Source: Shimia sp040370365 (GTDB lineage Bacteria > Pseudomonadota > Alphaproteobacteria > Rhodobacterales > Rhodobacteraceae). Taken from it: a stretch of 64,000 nt of DNA. How positions within the stretch are numbered: position 1 is the first letter of the stretch; every line of letters starts with the position of its first letter. Below the pieces are notes generated by a model that did no database searches, was not told the origin of the DNA, and saw only the letters and a program-made list of their open reading frames with translations. The stretch is taken from assembly GCF_040370365.1 (NCBI RefSeq), contig NZ_BAABWQ010000002.1, positions 496,001-560,000 of the forward strand. The letters run 5' to 3'. Below are positions 35,631 through 44,181 of this stretch, piece after piece. A program made the translations under genes and the position numbers.

Positions 35631-36623
35631 TTAGGCGGCGTAATCCAGTTGAACATTCAATTGCGCCACATCCGCTTCGGTCATGTTGTGCAAAATTGCG
35701 GCAGGTTCCTGCTCCAGTGTCACCACGTTGCCGTCCACGGTGTGTGACCCGGACAAGAGGATGGTCGCCGTACCAGTGGAGGCATCAAAAGACGCTTCCC
35801 ATTCCATCACCGCATCGTCACCAAAATCACTGGCGGAGAACGTAATGACCTCGGTGGCAGCATCCAGGTCGGTGATCACAACAGCGGAGCGGTCTTCGCC
35901 AAATTCGAAGACGGCCTCAAAACTGTCGACACCTTCGCCACCTTCCATAGTATCACCGTTGTCGCCGACAAGAACATCGGCACCAAACCCACCATGCAGA
36001 ACGTCAGCGGACTCATCGAGCATGTCAGGGTGTACGCCCATAACCGTGTCATCGCCTAAACCGCCTAGCAACGTGTCACTGCCGTCGTAGTCCCGCAGGA
36101 AGTCGTTTGCACCGCCGCCGCGCACAAGGTCATCTCCACCTTCCGAAAATCCCAAGTTGCCAGCGCCTACGGCATCATAGATGTCGTTGTTGTCGCCCAA
36201 TGCAATCGTGTCATTGCCTTCACCGCCGGTGACGGCATCTTCACCCGCACCGCCGAGAATGTAGTCCGCGCCAGCGCCACCGCTCAGGGCGTCACCACTA
36301 GCGCCGCCCAAAATCGTATCATTGCCAGCGCCGCCATCCAGCCAATCCGCGCCGTTCCCACCGCGCAGTTCGTCATGTCCCGCGCCCCCTAAGACCGTGT
36401 CCGAAGCGTCACCACCAGCAAAAGCATCATCCCCATCGGTCAGTGCCAGGAGCCCATCAGCAGACGTGAAATCGTCTTGGCTGGGCATAAATTCTCTTTC
36501 GGTGACGGTGTCCTCCTCATCAGCCCCGGTGTCGTGGGCATCTGATGGATCGTCATAGCTGTTTATCACGTCAGCCAACATGCCGACTCCAAAAACTGCG
36601 GTAATAGCCAATATCGCCAGCAT
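35631..36623 (-). CDS. RTX (hemolysin-type calcium-binding repeat) protein with N-terminal membrane segment
   Basis: A 330-residue acidic protein. Residues 1-20 (LAILAITAVFGVGML) form a hydrophobic anchor or signal. After an Asp/Glu-rich linker come about eight GGxGxDxL-type nonapeptide repeats (GGAGHDELRGGNGADWLDGG and similar), which bind Ca2+ in a parallel beta roll. A C-terminal beta-rich region follows, with VITDLDAATEVITFSASDFG like other RTX C-termini. The ATG at 36621-36623 with GAGGTCC upstream was chosen over the preceding GTG. No type I secretion genes are nearby. Confidence 0.85.
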   Translation of the reverse strand: MLAILAITAVFGVGMLADVINSYDDPSDAHDTGADEEDTVTEREFMPSQDDFTSADGLLALTDGDDAFAGGDASDTVLGGAGHDELRGGNGADWLDGGAGNDTILGGASGDALSGGAGADYILGGAGEDAVTGGEGNDTIALGDNNDIYDAVGAGNLGFSEGGDDLVRGGGANDFLRDYDGSDTLLGGLGDDTVMGVHPDMLDESADVLHGGFGADVLVGDNGDTMEGGEGVDSFEAVFEFGEDRSAVVITDLDAATEVITFSASDFGDDAVMEWEASFDASTGTATILLSGSHTVDGNVVTLEQEPAAILHNMTEADVAQLNVQLDYAA

Positions 36624-36721
36624 CACTGGACCTCACTTAAGAAGTAACTCTTTGTTAACGAATATCGAACAATCAGGGCGGGAATGGGGCGGTTGCATGC
36701 CGGTTTTTGGCCGATAGGGCA

Positions 36722-36748
36722 TAAAAAAGAGGCCCGTACGGACCTCTT
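36722..36748 (-). terminator. Intrinsic terminator after the DUF1244 gene
   Basis: A near-perfect palindrome (AAGAGG and CCTCTT arms around CCGTACGG, one mismatch) with six A residues at 36723-36728. Read on the minus strand this is a stem followed by a U-run, 27 bp past the DUF1244 stop. Confidence 0.85.
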
Positions 36749-36774
36749 CAAACCTTGCAAGATAGGGCGCGGCC

Positions 36775-37092
36775 TTAGGTTTTGTCGCCACCTACGTTTT
36801 CCGAAAATGCCTTTTCAAACTCTTTTTTGGTCTCTGTGCTGGCGTCAGTTTGGTGGTTCGCTTTCCACTCTGACATGGGCATGCCGTAAAAGATTTCGCG
36901 TGCTTCATCTTTGTTCATTTCGATGCCGCGTTCATTTGCGGCCTCTTGATACCATCTGGAAAGACAGTTTCGACAAAACCCAGCCAAGTTCATCATGTCG
37001 ATGTTCTGTACATCGGTACGCTTGCCCATCAGGTGTTCGCGCAACGTTCGAAATGCAGCAGCTTCCAGTTCAATTTGGGTTTGCTTGTCCAT
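36775..37092 (-). CDS. DUF1244 family protein
   Basis: A 105-residue cytoplasmic protein. The pattern RTLREHLMGKRTDVQNIDMMNLAGFCRNCLSRWY, then AREIFYGMPMSEWKANHQ, matches DUF1244. The two cysteines in CRNC could bind a metal. No biochemical role is known to me. It is followed by a clear intrinsic terminator and appears monocistronic. Confidence 0.88.
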   Translation of the reverse strand: MDKQTQIELEAAAFRTLREHLMGKRTDVQNIDMMNLAGFCRNCLSRWYQEAANERGIEMNKDEAREIFYGMPMSEWKANHQTDASTETKKEFEKAFSENVGGDKT

Positions 37093-37164
37093 GACATATC
37101 CCTTCGGGCGCGACTGTTAAGGTAAACCTAGGCGTAGCAATCCGCGCCCGTAGTGGCAAGCGTA

Positions 37165-37404
37165 TCAGAGCAGCGTCAACGCAACCCAAGGCACAAGCGC
37201 GAAGACAAAGATCAAAAGTTTGTACGTGCCAAGCCACTGAAAATAGAGTGGGGCCAAAGCCGCCTGTTCCACGCCGGTGATGCGGGCGTGCACCTTCGTA
37301 ATCCAACCACGCAGGCCAAAAATCATAAGCGTCGCAAACAGAAGCACACCGATGTGGATGACGGCCATCCAACCAAAGAAGGCAGTTAAGGTTGTTAGGG
37401 TCAT
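37165..37404 (-). CDS. Small two- to three-helix membrane protein
   Basis: A 79-residue protein with a hydrophobic N-terminus (TAFFGWMAVIHIGVLLFATLMIF), a short basic loop (RGWITKVHARITG) and a C-terminal helix (YKLLIFVFALVPWVALTLL). The family is not recognised with confidence. It lies between the DUF1244 gene and the amidohydrolase gene on the same strand. Confidence 0.65.
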   Translation of the reverse strand: MTLTTLTAFFGWMAVIHIGVLLFATLMIFGLRGWITKVHARITGVEQAALAPLYFQWLGTYKLLIFVFALVPWVALTLL

Positions 37405-37509
37405 GATTAGCCTCCTTTCAAGCTGATCATTTTGTTCAAGAGATATATGGGTATTTGCCCCCCGAGCCGCAAGAACAAGGGGGGAAGAATTGCTGCCAAA
37501 GATGGGGTT

Positions 37510-38253
37510 TTAGAGGCCACTTTCCGCCAAGGTTTTTTCCAATATCGGAGCCAGTCGCCCGGCCCATGCCATTTGGCTTTGCGGCGTATCGATTTCGTCA
37601 TGTCGCAACTCAATCAACGCATTCAAGCGCCCCGGTCGCAAAGCGTGTTGGTCGATGCTGTCACCGTGTAACTCGCCGTTGTATGGTTCATTGTCGCCAA
37701 CATTAAGATCTGGTTCCTGCTCCAATTGCGCGATCAGGGCTCGACCAAAACGATCCCCCGAGGGGGCATGCAAAACACCGATTTCCCAAGGGCGTGGCGC
37801 GCGGCCCTTAAGTTTCGGAGAAAAGCTGTGCATCGCGATCACAACAACGTCTTTTCGTGCGGCCGCCAAACGTTCCAACGCGTCATGGTAAGGTTGATAG
37901 TGAGTTTCCACGCGGCGCTGAATTTCAATCTCGTCAACGTACCGGTTTGCGGGGATGATCGTACCATCGTAGAGACGCATGACCAAAGTCGGATCATCTA
38001 ATCCTCGGTTCGGATCAATACACAAACGTGACCAGTTTGCGCAGATCACCGGCGCATCTAGCAATTCACCGAGCCTGAGTGATGTCCCGAGCGCGCCAAC
38101 GTCATAAGCGATGTGACGCTGCATATCTTCGGTTGGCAGACCAAGATCGCCCCCCGCGATGTCTTCGGGTACAAAGTTTGAAGCATGATCACATGTGATC
38201 AGCCAACGAGCGGGCCTGTCGGCACCATAGATGGAAAAGGGAATATATGTCAT
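37510..38253 (-). CDS. N-formylglutamate amidohydrolase family protein
   Basis: A 247-residue FGase-family protein. The motif WLITCDHASNFVP gives metal-binding Asp and His, and VVIAMHSFSPKLKGR, NEPYNGELHGDSIDQHALRPGRLNALIELRHD supply further active-site residues. True HutG-type enzymes act in histidine degradation, but no hut genes are present, so the physiological substrate may differ. The protein is shorter than some family members. Confidence 0.87.
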   Translation of the reverse strand: MTYIPFSIYGADRPARWLITCDHASNFVPEDIAGGDLGLPTEDMQRHIAYDVGALGTSLRLGELLDAPVICANWSRLCIDPNRGLDDPTLVMRLYDGTIIPANRYVDEIEIQRRVETHYQPYHDALERLAAARKDVVVIAMHSFSPKLKGRAPRPWEIGVLHAPSGDRFGRALIAQLEQEPDLNVGDNEPYNGELHGDSIDQHALRPGRLNALIELRHDEIDTPQSQMAWAGRLAPILEKTLAESGL

Positions 38254-38435
38254 GGACCTGTCATTGCTTTGTGGTCAGACTTAGAGCAACTCTGGTAGAA
38301 AGGGAATTCAGAGGATAGGTTCATCTTGCATTTGTTAGCGTTAACAGGTAGCGCAGACGGCAAGACGCGCCCTAACGGAAAGCCATTCTGGCATTTCACT
38401 TGGGCAAGATGGGCAAAGCCGAAGAAAGACGGATC

Positions 38436-39881
38436 ATGAGACGACTGAGAAACGTAAAAATCGTAGCCACGCTGGGACCAGCTTCCGAAACTTACGACAT
38501 GATCCGGGCGTTACACGAAGCCGGTGCGGACGTGTTTCGTTTGAATATGAGCCACGGAAGCCACGAAGAAATCCGTGAAAAGCACCGGATCATTCGTCAG
38601 GTAGAAAAAGACCTGCAAAGCCCGATCGCCATTCTCGCAGACCTGCAAGGCCCCAAACTGCGCGTCGGTGTGTTTGCCAATGGCGAAGAAGAGCTTGTTG
38701 AAGGCGCGAAATTCCGCCTTGATCTGGATGCGACCGAAGGCGACATCAACCGGGTGTGCCTCCCGCACCCCGAGATTTTTGCGGCGCTAAAGGCAGGTGC
38801 AAACCTGCTGGTGAACGACGGCAAAATCCGCTTGCAGGTCGAAGACTGTGGCGAAGACTTTGCCAACTGTGTGGTGACCATTGGAGGCACCATCTCCAAT
38901 CGTAAAGGCGTGAACGTTCCCGATGTGGTGCTGCCTTTGGCCGCGCTGTCAGACAAAGACCGCGACGATCTTGAATTTGTTTGTGGACTTGGTGTGGATT
39001 GGCTGGCGCTGTCCTTTGTACAACGCCCCGAAGATGTTCAAGAAGCCCGCGACCTGGCACAGGGCCGCGCTGCGCTTATCTCTAAAATTGAAAAGCCGGC
39101 TGCGGTTGAAGCCTTTGATGACATTCTCGCCGTGTCTGATGGCATTATGGTTGCACGGGGCGATCTGGGTGTTGAACTGCCTGTTAGTGCGGTACCGCCA
39201 ATTCAGAAACGCTTGGTGCGCAAATGTCGCAACGTGGCCAAACCGGTTATCGTGGCGACGCAGATGCTGGAAAGCATGATCGAAAGCCCAATGCCAACCC
39301 GCGCCGAAGTCAGCGACGTGGCCACCGCGATTTATGAAGGCTCGGATGCAATCATGCTGTCCGCAGAGTCTGCGGCAGGCAGCTACCCCATCGAAGCTGT
39401 CAGCACGATGAACAATGTGGCAATCGAGGTGGAAAGCGATCCGACTTATCGCGAAATCATCGAAGCCAGCCGCAGCGCACCACGCTCAGGTATCGCAGAC
39501 GGTATTGTTGCTGCTGCCCGTGAAATTGCGGAGACTACGCAGGTTGCAGCCATCTGTTGCTTTAGCCAGTCCGGCACCACAGCGTTGTTGATTGCGCGTG
39601 AACGGCCGCGAGTCCCGATCATTGCAATGACCAGCTTGCGCGGCACCGCGCGGCGCTTGGCGCTGAGCTGGGGCACCAATTGTGTGATGACTTCCAATGT
39701 GTCCCGATTCAAAATGGCCGTTGTGGCATCGGCGCGCGCAGCGCGCGATTTGGGCTATGCGGAAGAAAGCGATCAGATCGTTGTCACAGCAGGTTTGCCA
39801 TTCAACGTGCCTGGTACGACCAACATTCTCCGAGTGTCCCCGTGTGACGAGCGTTTGATTTTCAACCTCGAGTCGGAGTAG
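38436..39881 (+). CDS. pyk: Pyruvate kinase
   Basis: Glycolytic enzyme making pyruvate and ATP from phosphoenolpyruvate and ADP. Visible are RRLRNVKIVATLGPAS, FRLNMSHGSHE, the catalytic lysine and metal region LISKIEKPAAVEAFDDIL, MVARGDLGVELP and ATQMLESMI. The start was placed at the ATG beginning MRRLRNVKI (481 residues). The frame is open 12 codons earlier, with an ATG at 38409 that lacks a ribosome binding site. It is followed by a small membrane protein and the rpmI-rplT operon. Confidence 0.95.
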   Translation: MRRLRNVKIVATLGPASETYDMIRALHEAGADVFRLNMSHGSHEEIREKHRIIRQVEKDLQSPIAILADLQGPKLRVGVFANGEEELVEGAKFRLDLDATEGDINRVCLPHPEIFAALKAGANLLVNDGKIRLQVEDCGEDFANCVVTIGGTISNRKGVNVPDVVLPLAALSDKDRDDLEFVCGLGVDWLALSFVQRPEDVQEARDLAQGRAALISKIEKPAAVEAFDDILAVSDGIMVARGDLGVELPVSAVPPIQKRLVRKCRNVAKPVIVATQMLESMIESPMPTRAEVSDVATAIYEGSDAIMLSAESAAGSYPIEAVSTMNNVAIEVESDPTYREIIEASRSAPRSGIADGIVAAAREIAETTQVAAICCFSQSGTTALLIARERPRVPIIAMTSLRGTARRLALSWGTNCVMTSNVSRFKMAVVASARAARDLGYAEESDQIVVTAGLPFNVPGTTNILRVSPCDERLIFNLESE

Positions 39882-39911
39882 CGTCAGCACCGGGGCAATC
39901 CGGAAGGCAGT

Positions 39912-40136
39912 ATGACCACAGACTATCTGATTACGATCGGGCTCGTTGTTGGGCTCTTTTCGATCCCGGCCATGCTTGCTGCATACGCAGACAACCGCTT
40001 CCCCCGTGCGCCGATGGCTGCTTTTGTGCTGTCGGCGGCGGTGATCTCCGTGGCGATCATGCTTAACCCGACGCGCTATAGCGTTGGGGAATTGCCCAAT
40101 GTTGTGGTTCGGGTGATTGCAGACATAATTCACTAA
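39912..40136 (+). CDS. Small membrane protein downstream of pyk
   Basis: A 74-residue protein with two hydrophobic helices (LITIGLVVGLFSIPAMLAAY and MAAFVLSAAVISVAIML) joined by a short loop. AAGG precedes the ATG, 30 bp after the pyk stop, so the two are probably co-transcribed. Function is unknown. Confidence 0.75.
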   Translation: MTTDYLITIGLVVGLFSIPAMLAAYADNRFPRAPMAAFVLSAAVISVAIMLNPTRYSVGELPNVVVRVIADIIH

Positions 40137-40272
40137 GACAGCATGCAGTTTTTGACCAAATAGGCCTTGCGTGCAAGATCATTGCGATCTATACGGCGCC
40201 TCTATTCGCGCGACCGGCTATATGGCATGCCGAGTCGCGTTTGTCACCGACCGAATACTAAAGGAGACGGAA

Positions 40273-40473
40273 ATGCCTAAGATGAAGACCAAGTCGAGCG
40301 CCAAAAAGCGCTTTAAGGTCACTGCCACAGGCAAAGTACTGGCTGGCCAAGCTGGTAAACGCCACGGCATGATCAAACGCACCAAAAAATTCATTCGTGA
40401 CGCCCGTGGCAACACGACCTTGTCAGCCCCAGACGCTAAGATCGTCAAGGGCTACATGCCTTACGACCGCTAA
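40273..40473 (+). CDS. rpmI: 50S ribosomal protein L35
   Basis: A 66-residue basic ribosomal protein: MPKMKTKSSAKKRFKVTATG, then RHGMIKRTKKFIRDARG. The ATG at 40273 has AAGGAGACGG at ideal spacing. It precedes rplT by 14 bp. The usual upstream gene infC is absent here, so the operon is rpmI-rplT alone, as in many alphaproteobacteria. Confidence 0.97.
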   Translation: MPKMKTKSSAKKRFKVTATGKVLAGQAGKRHGMIKRTKKFIRDARGNTTLSAPDAKIVKGYMPYDR

Positions 40474-40487
40474 GAGGAGATTGAGAT

Positions 40488-40853
40488 ATGTCCCGCGTTA
40501 AAGGTGGTACCGTAACCCACGCCCGTCACAAGAAGATCATCAAAGCCGCAAAAGGTTATTATGGTCGTCGCAAAAATACCTTCAAGGTAGCGTCGCAGGC
40601 CGTCGATAAGGCGAACCAGTACGCAACACGCGACCGTAAGAATCGTAAGCGTAATTTCCGCGCACTCTGGATTCAGCGTATCAACGCTGCTGTGCGCGCG
40701 CACGACGAAGCTCTGACATACAGCCGCTTCATCAACGGCCTGACATTGGCCGGCATCGAAGTGGACCGTAAGGTTCTGGCCGATCTGGCAGTGCATGAAC
40801 CAGCCGCGTTCACCGCGATTGTGGATCAGGCGAAAGAAGCGCTGGCTGCCTAA
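40488..40853 (+). CDS. rplT: 50S ribosomal protein L20
   Basis: A 121-residue ribosomal assembly protein with the basic N-terminal arm MSRVKGGTVTHARHKKIIKAAKGYYGRRKNTF and the globular C-terminal half (RDRKNRKRNFRALWIQRINAAVR). AGAGGAG lies ahead of the ATG. An intrinsic terminator follows 23 bp after the stop. Confidence 0.97.
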   Translation: MSRVKGGTVTHARHKKIIKAAKGYYGRRKNTFKVASQAVDKANQYATRDRKNRKRNFRALWIQRINAAVRAHDEALTYSRFINGLTLAGIEVDRKVLADLAVHEPAAFTAIVDQAKEALAA

Positions 40854-40876
40854 GCCAAGCTCTTTTCAAAGTTTAG

Positions 40877-40903
40877 AAGCCCGGGGCATCGCTCCGGGCT
40901 TTT
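40877..40903 (+). terminator. Intrinsic terminator of rpmI-rplT
   Basis: An 8-bp stem AAGCCCGG/CCGGGCTT (40877-40884 with 40894-40901) with a 9-nt loop and a short T-run, directly after rplT. Confidence 0.88.
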
Positions 40904-41004
40904 GCGTTTGGAACGGATGTCCCACCGTCACTCGCAAAAGCAGAGCTATATTAACATTTTGCACGGTATGCAAAAGCGAACACATGACACCTAAGGGACC
41001 ACTC

Positions 41005-41385
41005 ATGAAATACATTATGCTTACCGTTGCTGCTGTTGCCCTCTCCGCCTGTGGCGATGCCATGACTTACCCCGCCGCCATTGAAAAACAAACAGAAGCT
41101 GCTGCAACGGCCGCGACGCCTGTTGATCAGATCCAACTGACGTCTTCAAACAACCTGAACAACGGTCAGTTTGAGATACTTGGTCCCGTCAAGGGAACCG
41201 TCGGCAAAGTCACAGCCTTCCACCCAACACCAACCGTGGCACAGGCCGAGCAGAAATTGCGCATCGAAGCGGCTGAATTGGGTGCCGATGGCGTGATCAA
41301 CGCAAAAATCAGCGATGTGACCATTTGCGCGCTCAGCTGGGGCTGTCGCACCCTTTCTGGCACTGCTGTAAAGTTCCCACGCTAA
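41005..41385 (+). CDS. Small lipoprotein, possibly YbjQ-like
   Basis: A 126-residue protein with a lipoprotein signal ending in VALSAC (Cys16). The mature part contains LRIEAAELGADGVINAKISDV, similar to YbjQ-type heavy-metal-binding-like folds, and two later cysteines (TICALSWGCRT). The ATG at 41005 has AAGGGA upstream. It is probably monocistronic, with a terminator downstream. Confidence 0.8.
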   Translation: MKYIMLTVAAVALSACGDAMTYPAAIEKQTEAAATAATPVDQIQLTSSNNLNNGQFEILGPVKGTVGKVTAFHPTPTVAQAEQKLRIEAAELGADGVINAKISDVTICALSWGCRTLSGTAVKFPR

Positions 41386-41395
41386 CACCTGTCGC

Positions 41396-41434
41396 AAAAA
41401 AGGACTCGAAGCGCCCGCTTCGTGTCCTCTTTTT
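41396..41434 (+). terminator. Intrinsic terminator after the lipoprotein gene
   Basis: Stem AGGAC-T-CGAAGCG with CGCTTCG-T-GTCCT (one T-T mismatch), 2-nt loop, flanked by an A-run at 41396-41401 and a T-run at 41430-41434. It could act in both directions. Confidence 0.88.
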
Positions 41435-41569
41435 GCCGCGTTGCTGCACAACAATGCCACAGGGATTTCCAAACACTTGGCGCCGATGCCAATGGGTTTT
41501 GCATCCCAGTGAGTTGTTTACGAGCAAACAGGGCGGAAAATCCGCCTGGTGACGGCAGAAGGCAGTGTT

Positions 41570-42637
41570 ATGGCGCGAATTAGCGAACTTCATTACTCCA
41601 ACGCATATGCCAATAGCAGCGGTGTCAGCGAGTTTTTAGAAATTGCTCTAGATCCCAGCGAAGACCCTTCAGATTTTGTTGCTTCGTTTTACAACGCAAA
41701 TGGCGCGGTTGGTTTCGAAGTTTCGCTTGATGACCCCGGTGTGTCCGTTTCGACAGGCGCAGGTGGCGAGCTGGTCTATGTCATTTCCGCAGATGTTTAC
41801 CCAATTCGCCTGACGGACCCGAACGGAAATGGTGCCAACAACTACGAGGCCTATGCGCTTACAAACACCGATACAAACGAAGTGGTCGACTTTTATGATA
41901 TCGGCGGGGGCACCAGTGAGATCTTGGCGCTTGATGGCGCCGCCGCAGGCGCCACATCCGAAAATATTCCGGTTCTGAGCGGTCCCGGCACAACCACCAC
42001 AACCCTTCAATTTAACCAACCCGATCCAGACAATGTCACGTATGAGACCGTCGATCCTGGTGCCACTGGTGTCATCTGCTTTGTACGTGGCGCTATGGTG
42101 AACACGCCAGAAGGTCCTAAACTGATTGAGAGTTTGCGCCCCGGTGATCTCGTCACAACACAGGATAACGGCCCCAAACCCATTCAATGGATTGGTCAGC
42201 GCACTGTGTCCGGCACCGGCGATCTGGCACCCATCCAGTTTGACCAAGGCTTTCTTGGCGCAACTCAACCACATTCAGTCTCCCCCAATCACCGCATTCT
42301 TCTTACCGGGGCACACGCCGAGATTTTGTTTGGGGAGAGCGAAGTCTTAGTTCCAGCAAAGGCCTTGTTACACAGTGATCAGACCCGTCGGCTTAAATGT
42401 GACTTTGTTACTTACTTTCATTTCATGTTTGACCAGCATGAAATCGTAACGGTGGACGGCGTCGCCAGTGAAAGCTTTTACCCCGGCGCAACGGGTCTGA
42501 GTGCAATGGAAACAGCCGCGCGCGACGAAGTGTTGATGCTGTTTCCCGAGCTTTCTGAGCATGAAGGGCATGAATGGCCCGCTGCGCGGATGGTGACATC
42601 GATGAAAGAAGGTATGGTGATAGCCTCTCTATTGTAA
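41570..42637 (+). CDS. Lamin-tail-like plus Hint-domain protein, copy 1
   Basis: A 355-residue protein. The N-terminal part (ARISELHYSNAYANSSGVSEFLEIAL, later EAYALTNTDTNEVVDFYDIGGG) resembles a lamin-tail domain. A Thr/Pro-rich linker leads to a Hint domain from Cys170 (GVICFVRGAMVNTPEGPKLIESLRPGDLV) through SVSPNHRILL, as in Hedgehog/intein autoprocessing proteins. There is no classical signal peptide. AAGG precedes the ATG at 41570. A paralogue follows 240 bp downstream. Confidence 0.82.
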   Translation: MARISELHYSNAYANSSGVSEFLEIALDPSEDPSDFVASFYNANGAVGFEVSLDDPGVSVSTGAGGELVYVISADVYPIRLTDPNGNGANNYEAYALTNTDTNEVVDFYDIGGGTSEILALDGAAAGATSENIPVLSGPGTTTTTLQFNQPDPDNVTYETVDPGATGVICFVRGAMVNTPEGPKLIESLRPGDLVTTQDNGPKPIQWIGQRTVSGTGDLAPIQFDQGFLGATQPHSVSPNHRILLTGAHAEILFGESEVLVPAKALLHSDQTRRLKCDFVTYFHFMFDQHEIVTVDGVASESFYPGATGLSAMETAARDEVLMLFPELSEHEGHEWPAARMVTSMKEGMVIASLL

Positions 42638-42876
42638 CCGCGCTGGCCAGTGCGTTCTCTCTTCTTCGAAATCGCCATGCTGAGGGGGCCTTTTGCAGCC
42701 CAATCAGCACTGCAAATCGGCCTTTGCAGCCGAGAGCAAATCAAGAACATAGATTGAAACATCGAGAACAAAATTAGAACAAATTAGAAACAAGTTACGA
42801 TTTATTTATCTTTCAGGCCTCATCATACTCAAGTGGCGTCGTTTTGGCCGCATGTGTACCAGTTTTGGAGGTTTCA

Positions 42877-43977
42877 ATGGCCCGTATCAACGAGCTGCAT
42901 TTTTCTAATACGTTTTCCGCGACCAATGGCGTCGAAGAATTTCTCGAGGTGACACTCGCGCATACCGAAAACCCAGACAACTATATTGTTTCATTTTATC
43001 AGACGGATGGTTCCGTTGGCATCGAAATTCCCCTGTCTCATCCAGAAGTTCTTGTTTCGGTCGACCCAGACAGCAACATGCGCAAACTGGTGATCACCGC
43101 GTCCCGATTTCCTGTGTTGCAAGTCCATCCAAATGGCGCAGGGATTGGCGGCCATACTGCCTTTGCGCTCACCAACCTGCAGACAGCTGTCGTAGAAGAA
43201 TTTCGAGACGTCTGCCCGGGCGAAAAGACGGTGCTTGCCTTGGAAGGTGCAGCGGCAGGGTCTGTCTCAGAGAAGCACAAGCGCGCCCACCGTGTTGCCG
43301 CAAAAACCGCTCCTGCGCAGTGTTCCGCGCCCCTCAAAGGGCAAACTTATACTCGAAGCCCGGCACCCACCCCGATTGTGCCCATCGCGGATGTCCAAAG
43401 AGGAAGCGGTGTGGCCTGCTTCGCCGCTGGCACCCGTATCCGCACCAACGTCGGGCATCAGCTCATTGATACCCTACGCGAAGGAGACCAAATTTGGACA
43501 AAGGCAAACGGGCTGCAGCGCATATGTTGGATTGCCAAACGCACGTTGCCGGGATCGGGCACCTTCGCGCCCATCCAAATTGCACCAGAGACCTTTGGCG
43601 CGTTAAAACCTCATCTGGTGTCGCCGGATCACTTGATCTTGCTCACCGGATGGCGGGCAGAACTGATCTATGGTGAAGAGGAGGTCCTGGTCCCTGCGCA
43701 GTCACTTGTAGACGACTGCGATGTCCGAGTCAGCGCTTGTGCCACCATCACCTATTACCACCTCGCGTTTGACGCACCCCAGATTGTGAGCGGCGACGGT
43801 GTGCTGAGCCAGTGCTTCCACCCAGAGAGCCCCTCATCCATCCATGGCGGTCATTCTGCTCAAAGTGTGATGTTCGCAATGTTTCCAGAGTTGGCGACCG
43901 GAGCACATGTCTACGGGCGCGCCTCACGTCCCACCTCATCGACAAGCCTTGGCCCAATACTGACAAGACCACATTGA
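42877..43977 (+). CDS. Lamin-tail-like plus Hint-domain protein, copy 2
   Basis: A 366-residue paralogue of the preceding gene. Both start MARI(S/N)ELH(Y/F)SN and share the EFLE(I/V) segment and the LDGAAAG/LEGAAAG motif. The Hint domain starts at Cys181 (GVACFAAGTRIRTNVGHQLIDTLREGDQIW) and includes LVSPDHLILLTGWRAELIYGEEEVLVPA. The linker is longer and more basic than in copy 1, and the C-terminus differs. GGAGG stands ahead of the ATG at 42877. The upstream 240 bp are AT-rich and may hold a separate promoter. Confidence 0.82.
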   Translation: MARINELHFSNTFSATNGVEEFLEVTLAHTENPDNYIVSFYQTDGSVGIEIPLSHPEVLVSVDPDSNMRKLVITASRFPVLQVHPNGAGIGGHTAFALTNLQTAVVEEFRDVCPGEKTVLALEGAAAGSVSEKHKRAHRVAAKTAPAQCSAPLKGQTYTRSPAPTPIVPIADVQRGSGVACFAAGTRIRTNVGHQLIDTLREGDQIWTKANGLQRICWIAKRTLPGSGTFAPIQIAPETFGALKPHLVSPDHLILLTGWRAELIYGEEEVLVPAQSLVDDCDVRVSACATITYYHLAFDAPQIVSGDGVLSQCFHPESPSSIHGGHSAQSVMFAMFPELATGAHVYGRASRPTSSTSLGPILTRPH

Positions 43978-44181
43978 GTTTGGAGCCATCCGCGCAATCG
44001 ATCTAGGCGCTGCACACTGCCTTTGCGGCGCAGCGCCGCAATCCGTGCTGACCAGCGCACCAGTGCGCCATAACTCTCGTGATCGCAGCCTGTATGACTA
44101 CGGACCCGCCTCTGCGCTTGCAATCAATGGGCCGTGTGATAGGAGGTCTGCGGTATTTTCTTCACTGGGGACGGCCCTACC

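Noticed and set aside
35900..36450. Repetitive DNA that could suggest a CRISPR or satellite array
   Set aside because: The repeats encode GGxGxD nonapeptides of the RTX protein in frame.
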